Source: CAZOZZ01 sp965247425 (GTDB lineage: Bacteria; Acidobacteriota; Terriglobia; 20CM-2-55-15). From it: a stretch of DNA of 64,000 bases. The notes under the pieces were generated by a model, which was given only the letters and a program-made list of their open reading frames with translations, was not told where the DNA came from and searched no databases. Position 1 is the first letter of the stretch. Every line of letters starts with the position of its first letter. The translations under genes were made by a program, and so were the position numbers. Positions 8,144 to 16,881 of the stretch are shown here, in pieces. Where the stretch lies: assembly GCA_965247425.1 (NCBI GenBank), contig OZ252023.1:5890001-5954000 (forward strand), read 5' to 3'.

Positions 8144-9328
8144 TCAATTACCCGATCTACGCGATGATGCATTGATCAGAGGTATCCCGCCGTATTCCGC
8201 CAGCAGGTCTTTCACGAACACGTCCTGAAATCGCCGATATTGAATGACCGGGCCGTGCGTGTTGAATATCGCAAAGAGCACCGGGCCGTGTTCCTCCGTG
8301 TAGAGAATCCCAGCCAGTGTGCTAATGCCATCGTCGGTGGCCACCAGGGTACCCGTTTTTGCCACGACAGCACCGCGATGGTCGCGAGCCCGGAACCGAC
8401 GTCGCAGCGTTCCCGGATCCATCCCCGCGATCGGGAGAATGTCTTCGGGAGCCATATCGTGCGCTTCGAGCCAGCGGACCGTTTTCCTCAGGAGCATGAC
8501 CATGCCCGCGGGAGTCAGGCGGTTATTCCTTAGTCCGGAAGCGCGTTGGATGGTCACGTCCTGGGGCGCGATTCCAACTTCGGTCTCCAGGTACCGCTCG
8601 ATGGCATTCGGCCCACCTACGGACGTTCCGAGCCGATCCGCGATCGTGTTGCTGCTGTGAGCGTTTTGATAGAACAGGATCTCCCGAAGCGGTTCGGAGA
8701 ATCGCTGAGCCATGCGTGTTCCGCGGAGTCCGGACCGGTAGGTTGCTTCGGGTGGGACCCTCAGCCCAAGCCGCCGCAGAGTTCTCTGGAGGTGCCTCGC
8801 CACGCGATCGCTTCTATGGAGGTTGCCGATGGTGAACGGACCCTCGATCAGAAGCTCCCCGTTGACGCGCCGAAGTCCGGTTCGCAACAACTGTCGCGCC
8901 AGCCGGTTCAGGTCGGTCGTCCCCATCTCGGGGTCGCCGTCGCTGTGGAGTATCAGGTCCCCTTCGAGGATTCCTTTGCTGTCTATTTCGCCGTCCACAT
9001 AAAAGGAAGTTTCAAAGCGGTGTTCCGGTCCGAACTTTTCCAGCGCGGCCAGTGATGTCGCGATCTTGATAACCGACGCCGGATTGAAGACCCTGTCGCC
9101 ATGGTGGTCCGCATAAATCAGCGAGCCGTCCAGCGACTCAACACGGATTCCCTGCGCCCAGAGTTCGACGCCTCTCGAAGACAGTTCTTTGAGGTATTCG
9201 ATTTCCGCAATGGACTCGATGCGCTCAGGTTGGCGCAGGTATGAGAAGTCGGACACGACTTCCTGGGCCAGGGTGGGCCAGAACAAAACGGCGGTCAGTA
9301 ACAAGGAGCAAACGGAACGGTTCACCAT
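8144..9328 (-). CDS. dacB: D-alanyl-D-alanine carboxypeptidase/endopeptidase, PBP4 type (S13)
   Basis: A 394-residue exported protein with an N-terminal signal peptide ending near ALAQ-like WPTLAQ. The three penicillin-binding motifs are clear: SVIK (SxxK, nucleophile serine) near residue 84, SSN within NAHSSNTIA, and KTG within VAKTGTL. The family cleaves D-Ala-D-Ala and cross-bridges in periplasmic peptidoglycan. It is shorter than E. coli PBP4 (477 residues), mainly because the extra domain inserted between SxxK and SxN is reduced. It is preceded by about 120 bases and proline dehydrogenase, with no evident operon partner. Confidence 0.92.
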   Translation of the reverse strand: MVNRSVCSLLLTAVLFWPTLAQEVVSDFSYLRQPERIESIAEIEYLKELSSRGVELWAQGIRVESLDGSLIYADHHGDRVFNPASVIKIATSLAALEKFGPEHRFETSFYVDGEIDSKGILEGDLILHSDGDPEMGTTDLNRLARQLLRTGLRRVNGELLIEGPFTIGNLHRSDRVARHLQRTLRRLGLRVPPEATYRSGLRGTRMAQRFSEPLREILFYQNAHSSNTIADRLGTSVGGPNAIERYLETEVGIAPQDVTIQRASGLRNNRLTPAGMVMLLRKTVRWLEAHDMAPEDILPIAGMDPGTLRRRFRARDHRGAVVAKTGTLVATDDGISTLAGILYTEEHGPVLFAIFNTHGPVIQYRRFQDVFVKDLLAEYGGIPLINASSRRSGN

Positions 9329-9608
9329 CGGTTGGTACGGCTTCTTCCTTTTGAAAAAGACCTCACGCAGGTCCGCGAAAACGAACTCACGCCGCCATCG
9401 GCACCTTCACCGTCTCTAAACGGTAGGTATTCTGCCAAAAAAATCGGTGGAAAAGAAGAACTTAACGCCGAAAAAGTTATCCCCGAAAGATCTCGATGAT
9501 CGGTGAGTTATCCGATTGAGAGGGGCAACTTCAGTGAAGGCCGGGTGTTTTGAAGTTATTTCATGTATTTTGGAGGTTTTCGAAGGCTCTACTGCGAGTA
9601 GAGGGCCT

Positions 9609-9857
9609 ATGCTTATTATTGGTCGGAAAAGGAATCAAAAAATTATCATTTCCGACAACATCGAAATTACTGTTCTCGAAATCGGACGCAACCGCGTGCG
9701 ATTCGGTATCCAGGTTCCTGAACACGTCCGGGTCCACACGAAGCTCCAGAGCCTGTCCGAGGACCAGGTGGAGGCCAAAGCCGAAGCCCCCAAGCCTGCC
9801 GGTCCGGGTGAAACTGGTCGCCGTGCTTATGCCGCCGGGAAGTCCGGCAGGTCCTGA
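9609..9857 (+). CDS. csrA: Carbon storage regulator CsrA
   Basis: An 82-residue CsrA dimer subunit, an RNA-binding post-transcriptional regulator that recognises GGA motifs near ribosome binding sites. The core MLIIGRKRNQKIII and VRFGIQVPEHVRVH matches the family; the basic residues at both edges of the RNA-binding surface are present. A 25-residue Pro/Lys/Gly tail extends beyond the usual 61-65 residues. I start at the ATG at 9609 because the CsrA fold begins there; the frame stays open upstream with no homology. The 284 bases that follow hold no recognisable gene. Confidence 0.93.
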   Translation: MLIIGRKRNQKIIISDNIEITVLEIGRNRVRFGIQVPEHVRVHTKLQSLSEDQVEAKAEAPKPAGPGETGRRAYAAGKSGRS

Positions 9858-10141
9858 AGCATTTTCGTCAGCTGCGCCGCCCACGCCGTTCTGGCGTCGG
9901 GCTAGCTGTCGTCCCGTCCCCATCCTGAAGCTTTGAGCACGAAAGGATGTCTCCCGGTTGCTCGCGTCGTGCCGCTCGCCGAGAGCGTCGCGCCAGAGGC
10001 CTTCTGAGACATCGTGCTCGATTTCGATAACCTTATTAAACATAGTTACTTAGATGCTTTCCGGTTCGCCGGTGTCTTGACTTTGGGGTACGGTTTCATT
10101 AAGGTGACGTTCGATTCACTAGTATTTGCCGCACATTGCTG

Positions 10142-11017
10142 ATGTCAACACGGAAAGCAGCCAAGTCGAAAAGCCAGGAACGCGGTTCCAAAACGGCTAA
10201 GTCCAGTAAAAATAAGGCTGTAGCTTCTAAGCGAAACGCTTCCGGCCAGGCTGCTGAGCGTGCGACGGCCCGCCCGGGAACCTCCGGTTCTAATCAAGTG
10301 AAATCAAAAGACAAAGCAACGAAAATGAAGGCGAAACAGGTCAAGGTTTCGAAGAAAGCTGCGAAACCCGCCGGGAACAAGACGAAAGGCCCATCCAAGG
10401 CTGGAAAGACGCCGGGGAAGACCACGCAACCCTCTCGGAAGAAGTCGCCCCCAGCCCCCAAAGTGTCCAAGGCGGGCCGTTCGACCAAGGGAGCGCCGTC
10501 CAAGAAGGAAACACGCGCGGCGAATTTCGCTGCTGCCCTGAAGGTCTATGAAGCTGCTTTGAAGCTGATGCAAGCGGAGTCTTTCGACAAAGCAAAGGCC
10601 AAGTTCGGTGAACTCATCCAACGCTTTTCCACTGAGATCGAGTTGGCGGATCGGGCCAACCTCTTGATCCAGGCTTGCGACAAACGAATTCGCGAGAAGC
10701 GCTCGACGACCCCGAAGTTGAAGACGGCCGACGATTTTTACGACGTGGCGGTCGGCGAGATGAACAGCCATCGGCTTGAGGCCGCTCTCGACCATCTCCA
10801 TAGCGCGCTCAAGCGTGCTCCCGAAGCCGACTACGTTCTATACGCGATCGCAGCCGCATCTGCCTTGAGCGATCAACGTGAGGACGCCCTGGAATACCTC
10901 CGGAGGGCGATCCAATCTCGCCACGAGAACCGCTTTCAAGCCGGTAACGACACCGACTTCGAATCCCTGTTCGAGGACTCCGAATTCATCGAATTGATCA
11001 GGCCCGAAGAGAGCTGA
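10142..11017 (+). CDS. Histone H1-like basic region joined to TPR domain
   Basis: About 291 residues in two parts. Residues 1-125 are lysine, alanine, serine and proline rich with KKAAKPA-like runs typical of H1-type nucleoid proteins, and are probably disordered and DNA- or RNA-binding. Residues 130-290 are helical, with at least two tetratricopeptide-like repeats (FAAALKVYEAALKLMQAES; LDHLHSALKRAPEADYVLYA) and an acidic end. I use the ATG at 10142; a TTG two codons earlier is possible. It sits four bases before yvcK and may be cotranscribed. Function is unknown; a nucleoid or polyanion-binding scaffold is inference. Confidence 0.7.
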   Translation: MSTRKAAKSKSQERGSKTAKSSKNKAVASKRNASGQAAERATARPGTSGSNQVKSKDKATKMKAKQVKVSKKAAKPAGNKTKGPSKAGKTPGKTTQPSRKKSPPAPKVSKAGRSTKGAPSKKETRAANFAAALKVYEAALKLMQAESFDKAKAKFGELIQRFSTEIELADRANLLIQACDKRIREKRSTTPKLKTADDFYDVAVGEMNSHRLEAALDHLHSALKRAPEADYVLYAIAAASALSDQREDALEYLRRAIQSRHENRFQAGNDTDFESLFEDSEFIELIRPEES

Positions 11018-11021
11018 TCTC

Positions 11022-12044
11022 ATGGCCCTAGAACGGGAGAAAAAGTCCTCCCCCGCAACCAGAATTGTCTCTATCGGCGGGGGGACCGGCCTGTCGACCC
11101 TGTTGCGCGGGTTGAAGCGTCGCCCTGCCGAGTTGTCCGCTATTGTAGCTGTCACCGATGACGGCGGCAGTTCCGGCCGGTTGCGAGAGGAACTGGGGGC
11201 GTTGCCTCCGGGCGACATCAGAAACTGCATGATGGCCTTGTCTGAGGACGAGGGGTTGATGGCCCGTCTTTTTCGGCATCGCTTCTCCAGTGCCGACACC
11301 GTCGGCGGACTTCACGGTCATAGCTTCGGGAATTTGTTCTTGACGGCGATGGCCGAAGTCACCGGGGACTTTGCCAAAGCCGTTCGTCTCACTTCCGAAG
11401 TGTTGGCGATCAAAGGCACTATCTTCCCGTCCACCACGTCAAACGTTTCGCTCAGAGCGCAATTTGATGATGGGGAATGGGTCTACGGCGAGACTCGGAT
11501 CACGGCCGATCGTCGAAGGATCACCAGGCTGGAACTGGAACCCCCAGGGGCCCGCTCCTTGCCTGAAGCCCTCGATGCTATCGCGTCGGCCCACATCATT
11601 ACTCTGGGCCCCGGTTCGCTTTACACCAGCTTGATCGCCAACCTCCTGCCGTTGGAGATGTGCTCGGCCCTGGAGAACTCGTCGGCGAATAAAATTTACA
11701 TTCAGAACATCATGACGCAGCCTGCTGAGACCGCCCACATGACCGTCGCGGATCACCTCGATGCGCTGATCAATCATTGTGGAAGGACGCTGTTCCACAC
11801 CGTGCTCGTGAACAACAGGCCTCCGTCGGAAAATAGTCTGAGGAAGTACCAACAGCAGAACTCTCGCGCCGTGAACCTCGACCGGGACCGTCTGCTGGAT
11901 CTCGACGTAAGGGTTGTGGAACGGGACCTTCTGGCCGAAGACGGCGCCATCCGACACGATTCGGACAAGCTTGCGGAGGCCGTTTGGGAACTTTCGACAT
12001 CGGGCAGCAAACCAGCCGGGGCGAGAGGAGTCGGACGAGAGTGA
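11022..12044 (+). CDS. yvcK: YvcK/CofD-like gluconeogenesis factor
   Basis: A 340-residue member of the YvcK branch of the CofD fold. The nucleotide-sugar site is visible: SIGGGTGLSTLLRGLK near residues 14-29, VTDDGGSSGRLR near 43-54 and PPGDIRNC near 60-67. YvcK in Bacillus binds UDP-sugars and is needed for growth on gluconeogenic carbon and for normal cell shape; it links carbon flow to wall synthesis. The gene lies just upstream of glmS, the first enzyme toward UDP-GlcNAc, which fits that role. The second copy of the 298-bp element begins 12 bases after the stop. Confidence 0.92.
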   Translation: MALEREKKSSPATRIVSIGGGTGLSTLLRGLKRRPAELSAIVAVTDDGGSSGRLREELGALPPGDIRNCMMALSEDEGLMARLFRHRFSSADTVGGLHGHSFGNLFLTAMAEVTGDFAKAVRLTSEVLAIKGTIFPSTTSNVSLRAQFDDGEWVYGETRITADRRRITRLELEPPGARSLPEALDAIASAHIITLGPGSLYTSLIANLLPLEMCSALENSSANKIYIQNIMTQPAETAHMTVADHLDALINHCGRTLFHTVLVNNRPPSENSLRKYQQQNSRAVNLDRDRLLDLDVRVVERDLLAEDGAIRHDSDKLAEAVWELSTSGSKPAGARGVGRE

Positions 12045-12056
12045 CGGCACTGATCC

Positions 12057-12354
12057 TAGGAGCCCGTGGTGGAAGTCTGTAGGGTCGCGTTACGAGCGCC
12101 ATGGGGCTAGATGCAAGGCGCCACGACGACGGCGATGGTTCCCATCGAAGACGTCGATGCTCTTCATCGATCTAGGAGTGGCAACGCCGCAGCTGGCCCC
12201 ATGCCGTCGTAACCCGAAGGGCGCAGGGGTCTTCGGGCCACAGGCTTTGTCATTCGTCGGTCACGATGACAAAGCATCGTTCCGCTCCTCATTTCGCGCC
12301 TGTGACCCGAATACCCCTGCGCGCGACCCTACAGACTTCCACCACGGGCTCCTA
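12057..12354. mobile_element. 298-bp miniature inverted-repeat element, copy 2 (inverted)
   Basis: The same element as at 5504-5801 in the opposite orientation and of identical length, with only scattered substitutions. Its 33-bp terminal repeats, the nested GCTTTGTCAT hairpin and the second large hairpin are all kept. It fills the gap between yvcK and glmS. Immediately to the right the sequence continues TAGGAGCC TGCAGG, so a second element terminus appears to share the flanking TA, perhaps a remnant of another insertion at the same site. Confidence 0.9.
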
Positions 12355-12523
12355 GGAGCCTGCAGGGGGATTTTCCGCGGAGTCCAACGTCTGCGAAGTC
12401 AGCGCGGCGTTCAGTTTCGCGGTAAACTCTTGATGTCGAACGGGCGTTCCGGACGGCATGCGTCGGATCGCGACCTTGGACTTCGGATCTTGGACCTCAG
12501 ACTCCCGACCCTGGATTGACCTC

Positions 12524-14374
12524 ATGTGTGGAATCTTTGGATATATCGGAAATCGTGACGCCGTGCCCCTCGTCGTACAGGGTCTGAAGAGTCTGGAATA
12601 CCGGGGGTACGACTCCGCGGGCGTCGCCGTCGTAAAGAACGGCGAGATCGATCTGCGCCGCTGTTCCGGCAAGCTCAGCAACCTGGAGAACCTTCTGGTG
12701 GAGCAGCCGCTTGAAGGCAATTACGGGCTCGGGCACACGCGCTGGGCGACGCACGGGCGACCCACTGAGGAGAACGCCCATCCGCACATTGACTGCAAGG
12801 GCAGGATTGTCGTCGTTCATAACGGCATCATCGAGAACTACCTGACTTTGAAGCGTGCGCTGACGGCCGAAGGGCACGAGTTCACGACCGAAACCGACAC
12901 CGAAGTCATTGCGCATCTCATAGAGAAGTACTTCGACGGGAATCTGGAATCCGCGGTTCTCGCATCGCTCAAAGAGCTCAAGGGGTTGTTTGCGTTCTCC
13001 GCCATCTCGGCTGACGATCCCCAGAAGATCGTGACGGGCCGGGACGGTCCCCCCTCCGTCGTCGGGCGTGTCGAGGGCGAGGGCTTCGTTGCTTCAGACG
13101 TTCCCGCACTGCTCCCCCACACCAGGGACGTCCTTTTTCTCGACGATGGCGAGATTGCGATCGTCGAGCCGGGTCGCATCCGGTTGATGGATTTTGGTGG
13201 AAAGGAAAAAGAACCGGACTTTACACGAATTACGTGGGATCCGGTACAGGCTGAGAAAGGTGGCTATAAGCACTTCATGCTCAAGGAAATCTATGAGCAA
13301 CCCACTGCGGTGAGCGAAACCCTGGTCGGTCGCCTGGCCCTGGATTCCAACCAGGTGCGTTTGGACGACGTCGGCTTCTCGGAACACGACTGGAAGAGCT
13401 TCAAGAATATCTGCCTGATCGGTTGTGGAACCAGCTGGCATTCCGGCCTGGCCGGAAAATACATGATCGAATCGTTGGCCCGGATTCCGGTTCAAGTCGA
13501 CTATGGCAGCGAGTTCCGTTACCGGAACCCCGTGTCCCAACCCGACACCCTTTGCGTGGTCATCACGCAGTCGGGCGAGACGGCGGATGCGTTGGCGGCG
13601 CAGCGCAAAGCCCGTGAAATGGGCATGAAGATTCTCAGCATCACGAACGTGGTCGGATCGATGACGACGCGCCACGCCGACGGCGTGCTTCTTACTCGCG
13701 CGGGTCCGGAGATAGGAGTCGCGTCCACGAAGGCATTCGTTACCCAGCTCACCGCCCTTTACATGTTGGCGCTCCAACTCGGGAAGTCCCATGGAACCAT
13801 GACGGAAGATCGGATCGGTGCCGCGTTATCGGAGTTGACGGCGTTGCCGCACAAGATTGAAAAAGTGCTGGAGCTCGACAGCAGGATTGAGAAGGTCGCG
13901 AAGTCTCTGTTTCGGTCGAATGATTTTCTCTTTCTGGGAAGGGGCGTACATTTTTCGATTGCTCTCGAAGGCGCGCTCAAACTCAAGGAAATCTCCTACA
14001 TCCATGCGGAAGGTTACCCGGCAGGCGAGATGAAACACGGCCCGAACGCCTTGATTGACGGCAACCTGCCCGTCGTGTTCGTCGTCACCCAGGACAAGGA
14101 ACTTCCCGAATCGCAGCAGATCTATGAAAAGGTTCTGAATAACATCCGGGAGGTCAAGTCCCGTGACGGAATCATCCTCTCAGTCGGTATCGAGGGTGAC
14201 CCGGATGTGGCCGAAGCCTCGGACCACTTCCTGCCCGTGCCTGCCTCGAGCGACCTCCTGCTGCCCATCCTGGAAATCGTCCCACTCCAGTTGCTGGCAT
14301 ACCGCATCGCGCTCCTCCGCGGCTGTGACGTCGATCAGCCCCGAAACCTTGCCAAAAGCGTCACCGTCGAATGA
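12524..14374 (+). CDS. glmS: Glutamine-fructose-6-phosphate aminotransferase (isomerising)
   Basis: A 616-residue enzyme making glucosamine-6-phosphate from fructose-6-phosphate and glutamine, the first step to UDP-GlcNAc. The start is set by MCGIFGYIG, in which Cys2 (exposed after Met removal) is the glutaminase nucleophile; HTRWATHG follows near residue 74. Two SIS sugar-isomerase domains fill residues 290-610, with GCGTSWHS, ITQSGETADALAA and YPAGEMKHGP. The end, DVDQPRNLAKSVTVE, is the conserved C-terminal tail that closes the active site. No glmS ribozyme fold is recognisable upstream; the leader is mostly the 298-bp element plus about 170 bases. Confidence 0.96.
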   Translation: MCGIFGYIGNRDAVPLVVQGLKSLEYRGYDSAGVAVVKNGEIDLRRCSGKLSNLENLLVEQPLEGNYGLGHTRWATHGRPTEENAHPHIDCKGRIVVVHNGIIENYLTLKRALTAEGHEFTTETDTEVIAHLIEKYFDGNLESAVLASLKELKGLFAFSAISADDPQKIVTGRDGPPSVVGRVEGEGFVASDVPALLPHTRDVLFLDDGEIAIVEPGRIRLMDFGGKEKEPDFTRITWDPVQAEKGGYKHFMLKEIYEQPTAVSETLVGRLALDSNQVRLDDVGFSEHDWKSFKNICLIGCGTSWHSGLAGKYMIESLARIPVQVDYGSEFRYRNPVSQPDTLCVVITQSGETADALAAQRKAREMGMKILSITNVVGSMTTRHADGVLLTRAGPEIGVASTKAFVTQLTALYMLALQLGKSHGTMTEDRIGAALSELTALPHKIEKVLELDSRIEKVAKSLFRSNDFLFLGRGVHFSIALEGALKLKEISYIHAEGYPAGEMKHGPNALIDGNLPVVFVVTQDKELPESQQIYEKVLNNIREVKSRDGIILSVGIEGDPDVAEASDHFLPVPASSDLLLPILEIVPLQLLAYRIALLRGCDVDQPRNLAKSVTVE

Positions 14375-14380
14375 AGATTC

Positions 14381-14527
14381 TCGACGCAGAGGCGCAGAGG
14401 CGCAGAGTTTTTATTTTTTGGTTCCGAAGAGCCCGGTTCGGACTCGGACAGCAGGTAAACTGACGGATCGGAGACTCAGAAAATAAGGCTCTTTTGCGTC
14501 TTTGCGTCTCTGCGTCTTTCTGTCGAG
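14381..14527. repeat. Octamer-arm palindromic element, copy 1
   Basis: The left arm (14382-14406) is a tandem of the octamer GCGCAGAG preceded by TCGAC. The right arm (14490-14526) is the inverse, CTTTGCGT/CTCTGCGT repeated, ending GTCGAG. A spacer of about 85 bases separates them. It lies between glmS and pcrA. Reading into the arm on the plus strand gives a spurious MRLCVSAS leader in frame with pcrA. Confidence 0.85.
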
Positions 14528-14559
14528 GACATCGCTCGCCAATCGAAGGCGTTTCAGTT

Positions 14560-16770
14560 ATGAGTATTGATCTTAAGGAACATTTGAATCCGGAGCAGCT
14601 GGCTGCCGCTGAGGCGGTGGATGGGGCGGTTCTGATCCTGGCCGGGGCGGGGAGCGGGAAGACCCGTGTGATTACTTATCGGATCGTCCACTTGATAGAA
14701 AATATCGGTGTGAGGCCGGAATCGATCCTTGCGGTGACGTTCACGAACAAGGCAGCGGATCAGATGAAGGTACGGGTCGGCAACCAACTGCAGAGTTCGC
14801 GTTCGGCCGATCCGTGGATCTCCACGTTTCACTCTCTGTGTGTGCGTTTGTTGCGGCGGGAGATCGAACCGCTCGGGTACACGAACCGGTTCACCATCTA
14901 CGACTCCGCCGATCAGCTTCAGGTCGTGAAGTCGACGATGAAAGAACAGAAAATCGACGACAAGGTGGTAACGGCACGCACGATCCAGTCACGCATCAGC
15001 AGCGCGAAGAACCAGAGGACCTCTCCACAGAAAATGGCCGATGACGCCTGGCAGCCCGACTGGGAGTACACCGCGTCAGTCTACGACGAGTACGAGAAGA
15101 GACTCCGAAAGGCCAATGCGCTGGATTTCGATGACCTTCTCGGCAAAACCGTCGAGTTGTTTGAGAAGTTTCCCCAGATAGCGGAGAAGTACAGCGAGCG
15201 CTTTCGCTACATTATGGTCGACGAATACCAGGACACGAACAGGACACAATATATGCTCATCCGGCACCTGTCGGGTCGGCATCGCAATGTATGTGTGGTC
15301 GGCGACGAGGATCAGTCGATCTACAGCTGGCGGGGCGCGGACATTCAGAACATCCTGTCGTTCGAGAAGGATTACCCTAACGTCAGGATCGTTCGCCTGG
15401 AACAGAATTACCGATCTACCAAGACCATTCTGAATGCGGCCAGCTCCGTCGTCGCCAACAATGAGATGAGGAAGGGTAAAGATCTCTGGACGGAGAACTC
15501 GAAGGGCGAGCAGATCGGGTATTTCGAAGCCTCAGACCCGGATCAGGAGGCTGCTTTCGTCGCTGAAAAGATCATCGCCCATCGTCGAAGCGGGCCCGGC
15601 GCCCCAATCGGAGTCCTCTACCGGACAAACTTTCTATCGAGGATTCTCGAAGAGATGTTCCGCCGCTTCGACATACCGTATCGTGTCGTGGGTGGTTTCA
15701 GCTTCTATGAGCGTGCCGAGATCAAGGACATGCTCAGCTACCTCACCGCGGCCCTGAACCCCGACGATTCGGTTCATCTCCTGCGGATCATCAACACTCC
15801 CGCGCGGGGAATCGGAAGAACCACGATCGATGCTCTTCTGGACCTGGCGGCCGAGCAGGAGATTTCCCTGTGGGAGGCTGTGGCCTCGGTGCGCGATCAA
15901 GCGACCTTGCCCCTTCGGTCCTCGAGGGCCCTGGGCCACTTTCACGACATGATGAGCGGTTTTGTCGACATCGCGGACGAGTCGCCGAGCGCGGCCCTTC
16001 TGGAGGAAATAACGCGGAAGACTCGATACATGGAAGTCCTGGAGCAGGAAGACACCGAAGAGTCGCTGACACGCATCGACAACATCAAGGAATTGCTCAA
16101 CGCGGCCGAGCAGAGTGCGGAACGTGGCGAAAGCTTAAGGGAGTTCCTTGATAACGCGGCACTCGTTTCCGATCAGGACGATTACGACGAACGAGCCCCT
16201 GTGACGTTGATGACCCTGCACACGGCCAAGGGTCTGGAGTTCCCCGTGGTTTTCATCATCGGTATGGAGGACGGTCTGTTTCCGCACAACCGGTCGATCA
16301 ACGAACGAGAGTCTCTCGAGGAGGAACGCCGTTTGTTCTACGTCGGGATGACCCGGGCCGAAAAGCAACTCTATCTGACGTCCGCTCGTTATCGCCGAAC
16401 CTTCGGCACGATGGAACCGATGACTTCCGAGGTGTCCCGGTTTCTGCGGGAGATCCCCCAGGAACTCATCGACGGACTTCACCAAAAGGAATTCCGTCAG
16501 GAGAGAAAATATTCAGGGACAAGCTACAACACCGTCGACGCGGTCCAGGGTTTTCTGAAATCTAAAGGGAAGGGCGTCGGAGGGAAAGCAGTTGGCCGGG
16601 ATCGTGCCGGATCATGGACAGCGGGAACACGTGTAAAGCATCCCAAGTATGGATTCGGAACGGTTTTGCGAACGGAAGGCAGTGGTCCCGATACAAAACT
16701 GACGATCAGTTTCAGCAATTACGGCCTCAAGAAAGTGATCGCCAAATTCGCATCTCTCAAGGTGGTCTAG
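14560..16770 (+). CDS. pcrA: ATP-dependent DNA helicase PcrA/UvrD
   Basis: A 736-residue superfamily 1 3'-5' helicase for repair and replication-transcription conflict handling. Motifs in order: LILAGAGSGKTRVIT (Walker A), TFTNKAADQM (Ia), VDEYQDTN (Walker B), GDEDQSIYSWRGA (III), LEQNYRST (IV), LMTLHTAKGLEF (V) and EERRLFYVGMTRAE (VI). The C-terminus, WTAGTRVKHPKYGFGTV onward, is the PcrA-type tudor-like domain that contacts RNA polymerase. I choose the ATG at 14560; the open frame upstream runs into the repeat and is not real. The TAG stop lies inside a 14-bp hairpin that carries the ends of the 298-bp element. Confidence 0.94.
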   Translation: MSIDLKEHLNPEQLAAAEAVDGAVLILAGAGSGKTRVITYRIVHLIENIGVRPESILAVTFTNKAADQMKVRVGNQLQSSRSADPWISTFHSLCVRLLRREIEPLGYTNRFTIYDSADQLQVVKSTMKEQKIDDKVVTARTIQSRISSAKNQRTSPQKMADDAWQPDWEYTASVYDEYEKRLRKANALDFDDLLGKTVELFEKFPQIAEKYSERFRYIMVDEYQDTNRTQYMLIRHLSGRHRNVCVVGDEDQSIYSWRGADIQNILSFEKDYPNVRIVRLEQNYRSTKTILNAASSVVANNEMRKGKDLWTENSKGEQIGYFEASDPDQEAAFVAEKIIAHRRSGPGAPIGVLYRTNFLSRILEEMFRRFDIPYRVVGGFSFYERAEIKDMLSYLTAALNPDDSVHLLRIINTPARGIGRTTIDALLDLAAEQEISLWEAVASVRDQATLPLRSSRALGHFHDMMSGFVDIADESPSAALLEEITRKTRYMEVLEQEDTEESLTRIDNIKELLNAAEQSAERGESLREFLDNAALVSDQDDYDERAPVTLMTLHTAKGLEFPVVFIIGMEDGLFPHNRSINERESLEEERRLFYVGMTRAEKQLYLTSARYRRTFGTMEPMTSEVSRFLREIPQELIDGLHQKEFRQERKYSGTSYNTVDAVQGFLKSKGKGVGGKAVGRDRAGSWTAGTRVKHPKYGFGTVLRTEGSGPDTKLTISFSNYGLKKVIAKFASLKVV

Positions 16771-16795
16771 GAGCCAGCGCAGGCTCCTAGACCAC
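16762..16795. repeat. Short hairpin with the ends of the 298-bp element
   Basis: A perfect 14-bp stem (16762-16775 with 16782-16795) and six-base loop AGCGCA. Its core is TA-GGAGCC-loop-GGCTCC-TA, the same six terminal bases and flanking TA as the 298-bp element. It overlaps the pcrA stop codon (16768-16770). It has no T-tract, so a simple rho-independent terminator is less likely, though the hairpin could still protect the 3' end of the message. Confidence 0.7.
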
Positions 16796-16881
16796 AGGCT
16801 GCGATGAGATGTAGTAGAATTGCCGCTTCCCGGCGTGGCCCAATGTCCCCTAATGCGCAAATGTTGCGCTCTGGTTCTCTG

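Noticed and set aside
10040..10120. Resemblance to the reverse strand of 23S rRNA (TTACTTAGATG, GGTTCGCC)
   Set aside because: Only two short strings match and the rest does not align by eye; too little to call an rRNA fragment.
11914..12519. Long plus-strand frame across the 298-bp element
   Set aside because: It reads out of frame through the end of yvcK and the repeat, has no family match, and the inverted structure of the element explains the open frame.
12355..12523. glmS ribozyme in the glmS leader
   Set aside because: No conserved ribozyme core can be recognised and most of the leader is repeat sequence.
14494..14559. Longer N-terminus (MRLCVSAS...) for pcrA
   Set aside because: It is translated from the arm of the octamer repeat; similar MRLC leaders appear at other repeat copies in unrelated frames. 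The helicase fold begins at the ATG at 14560.
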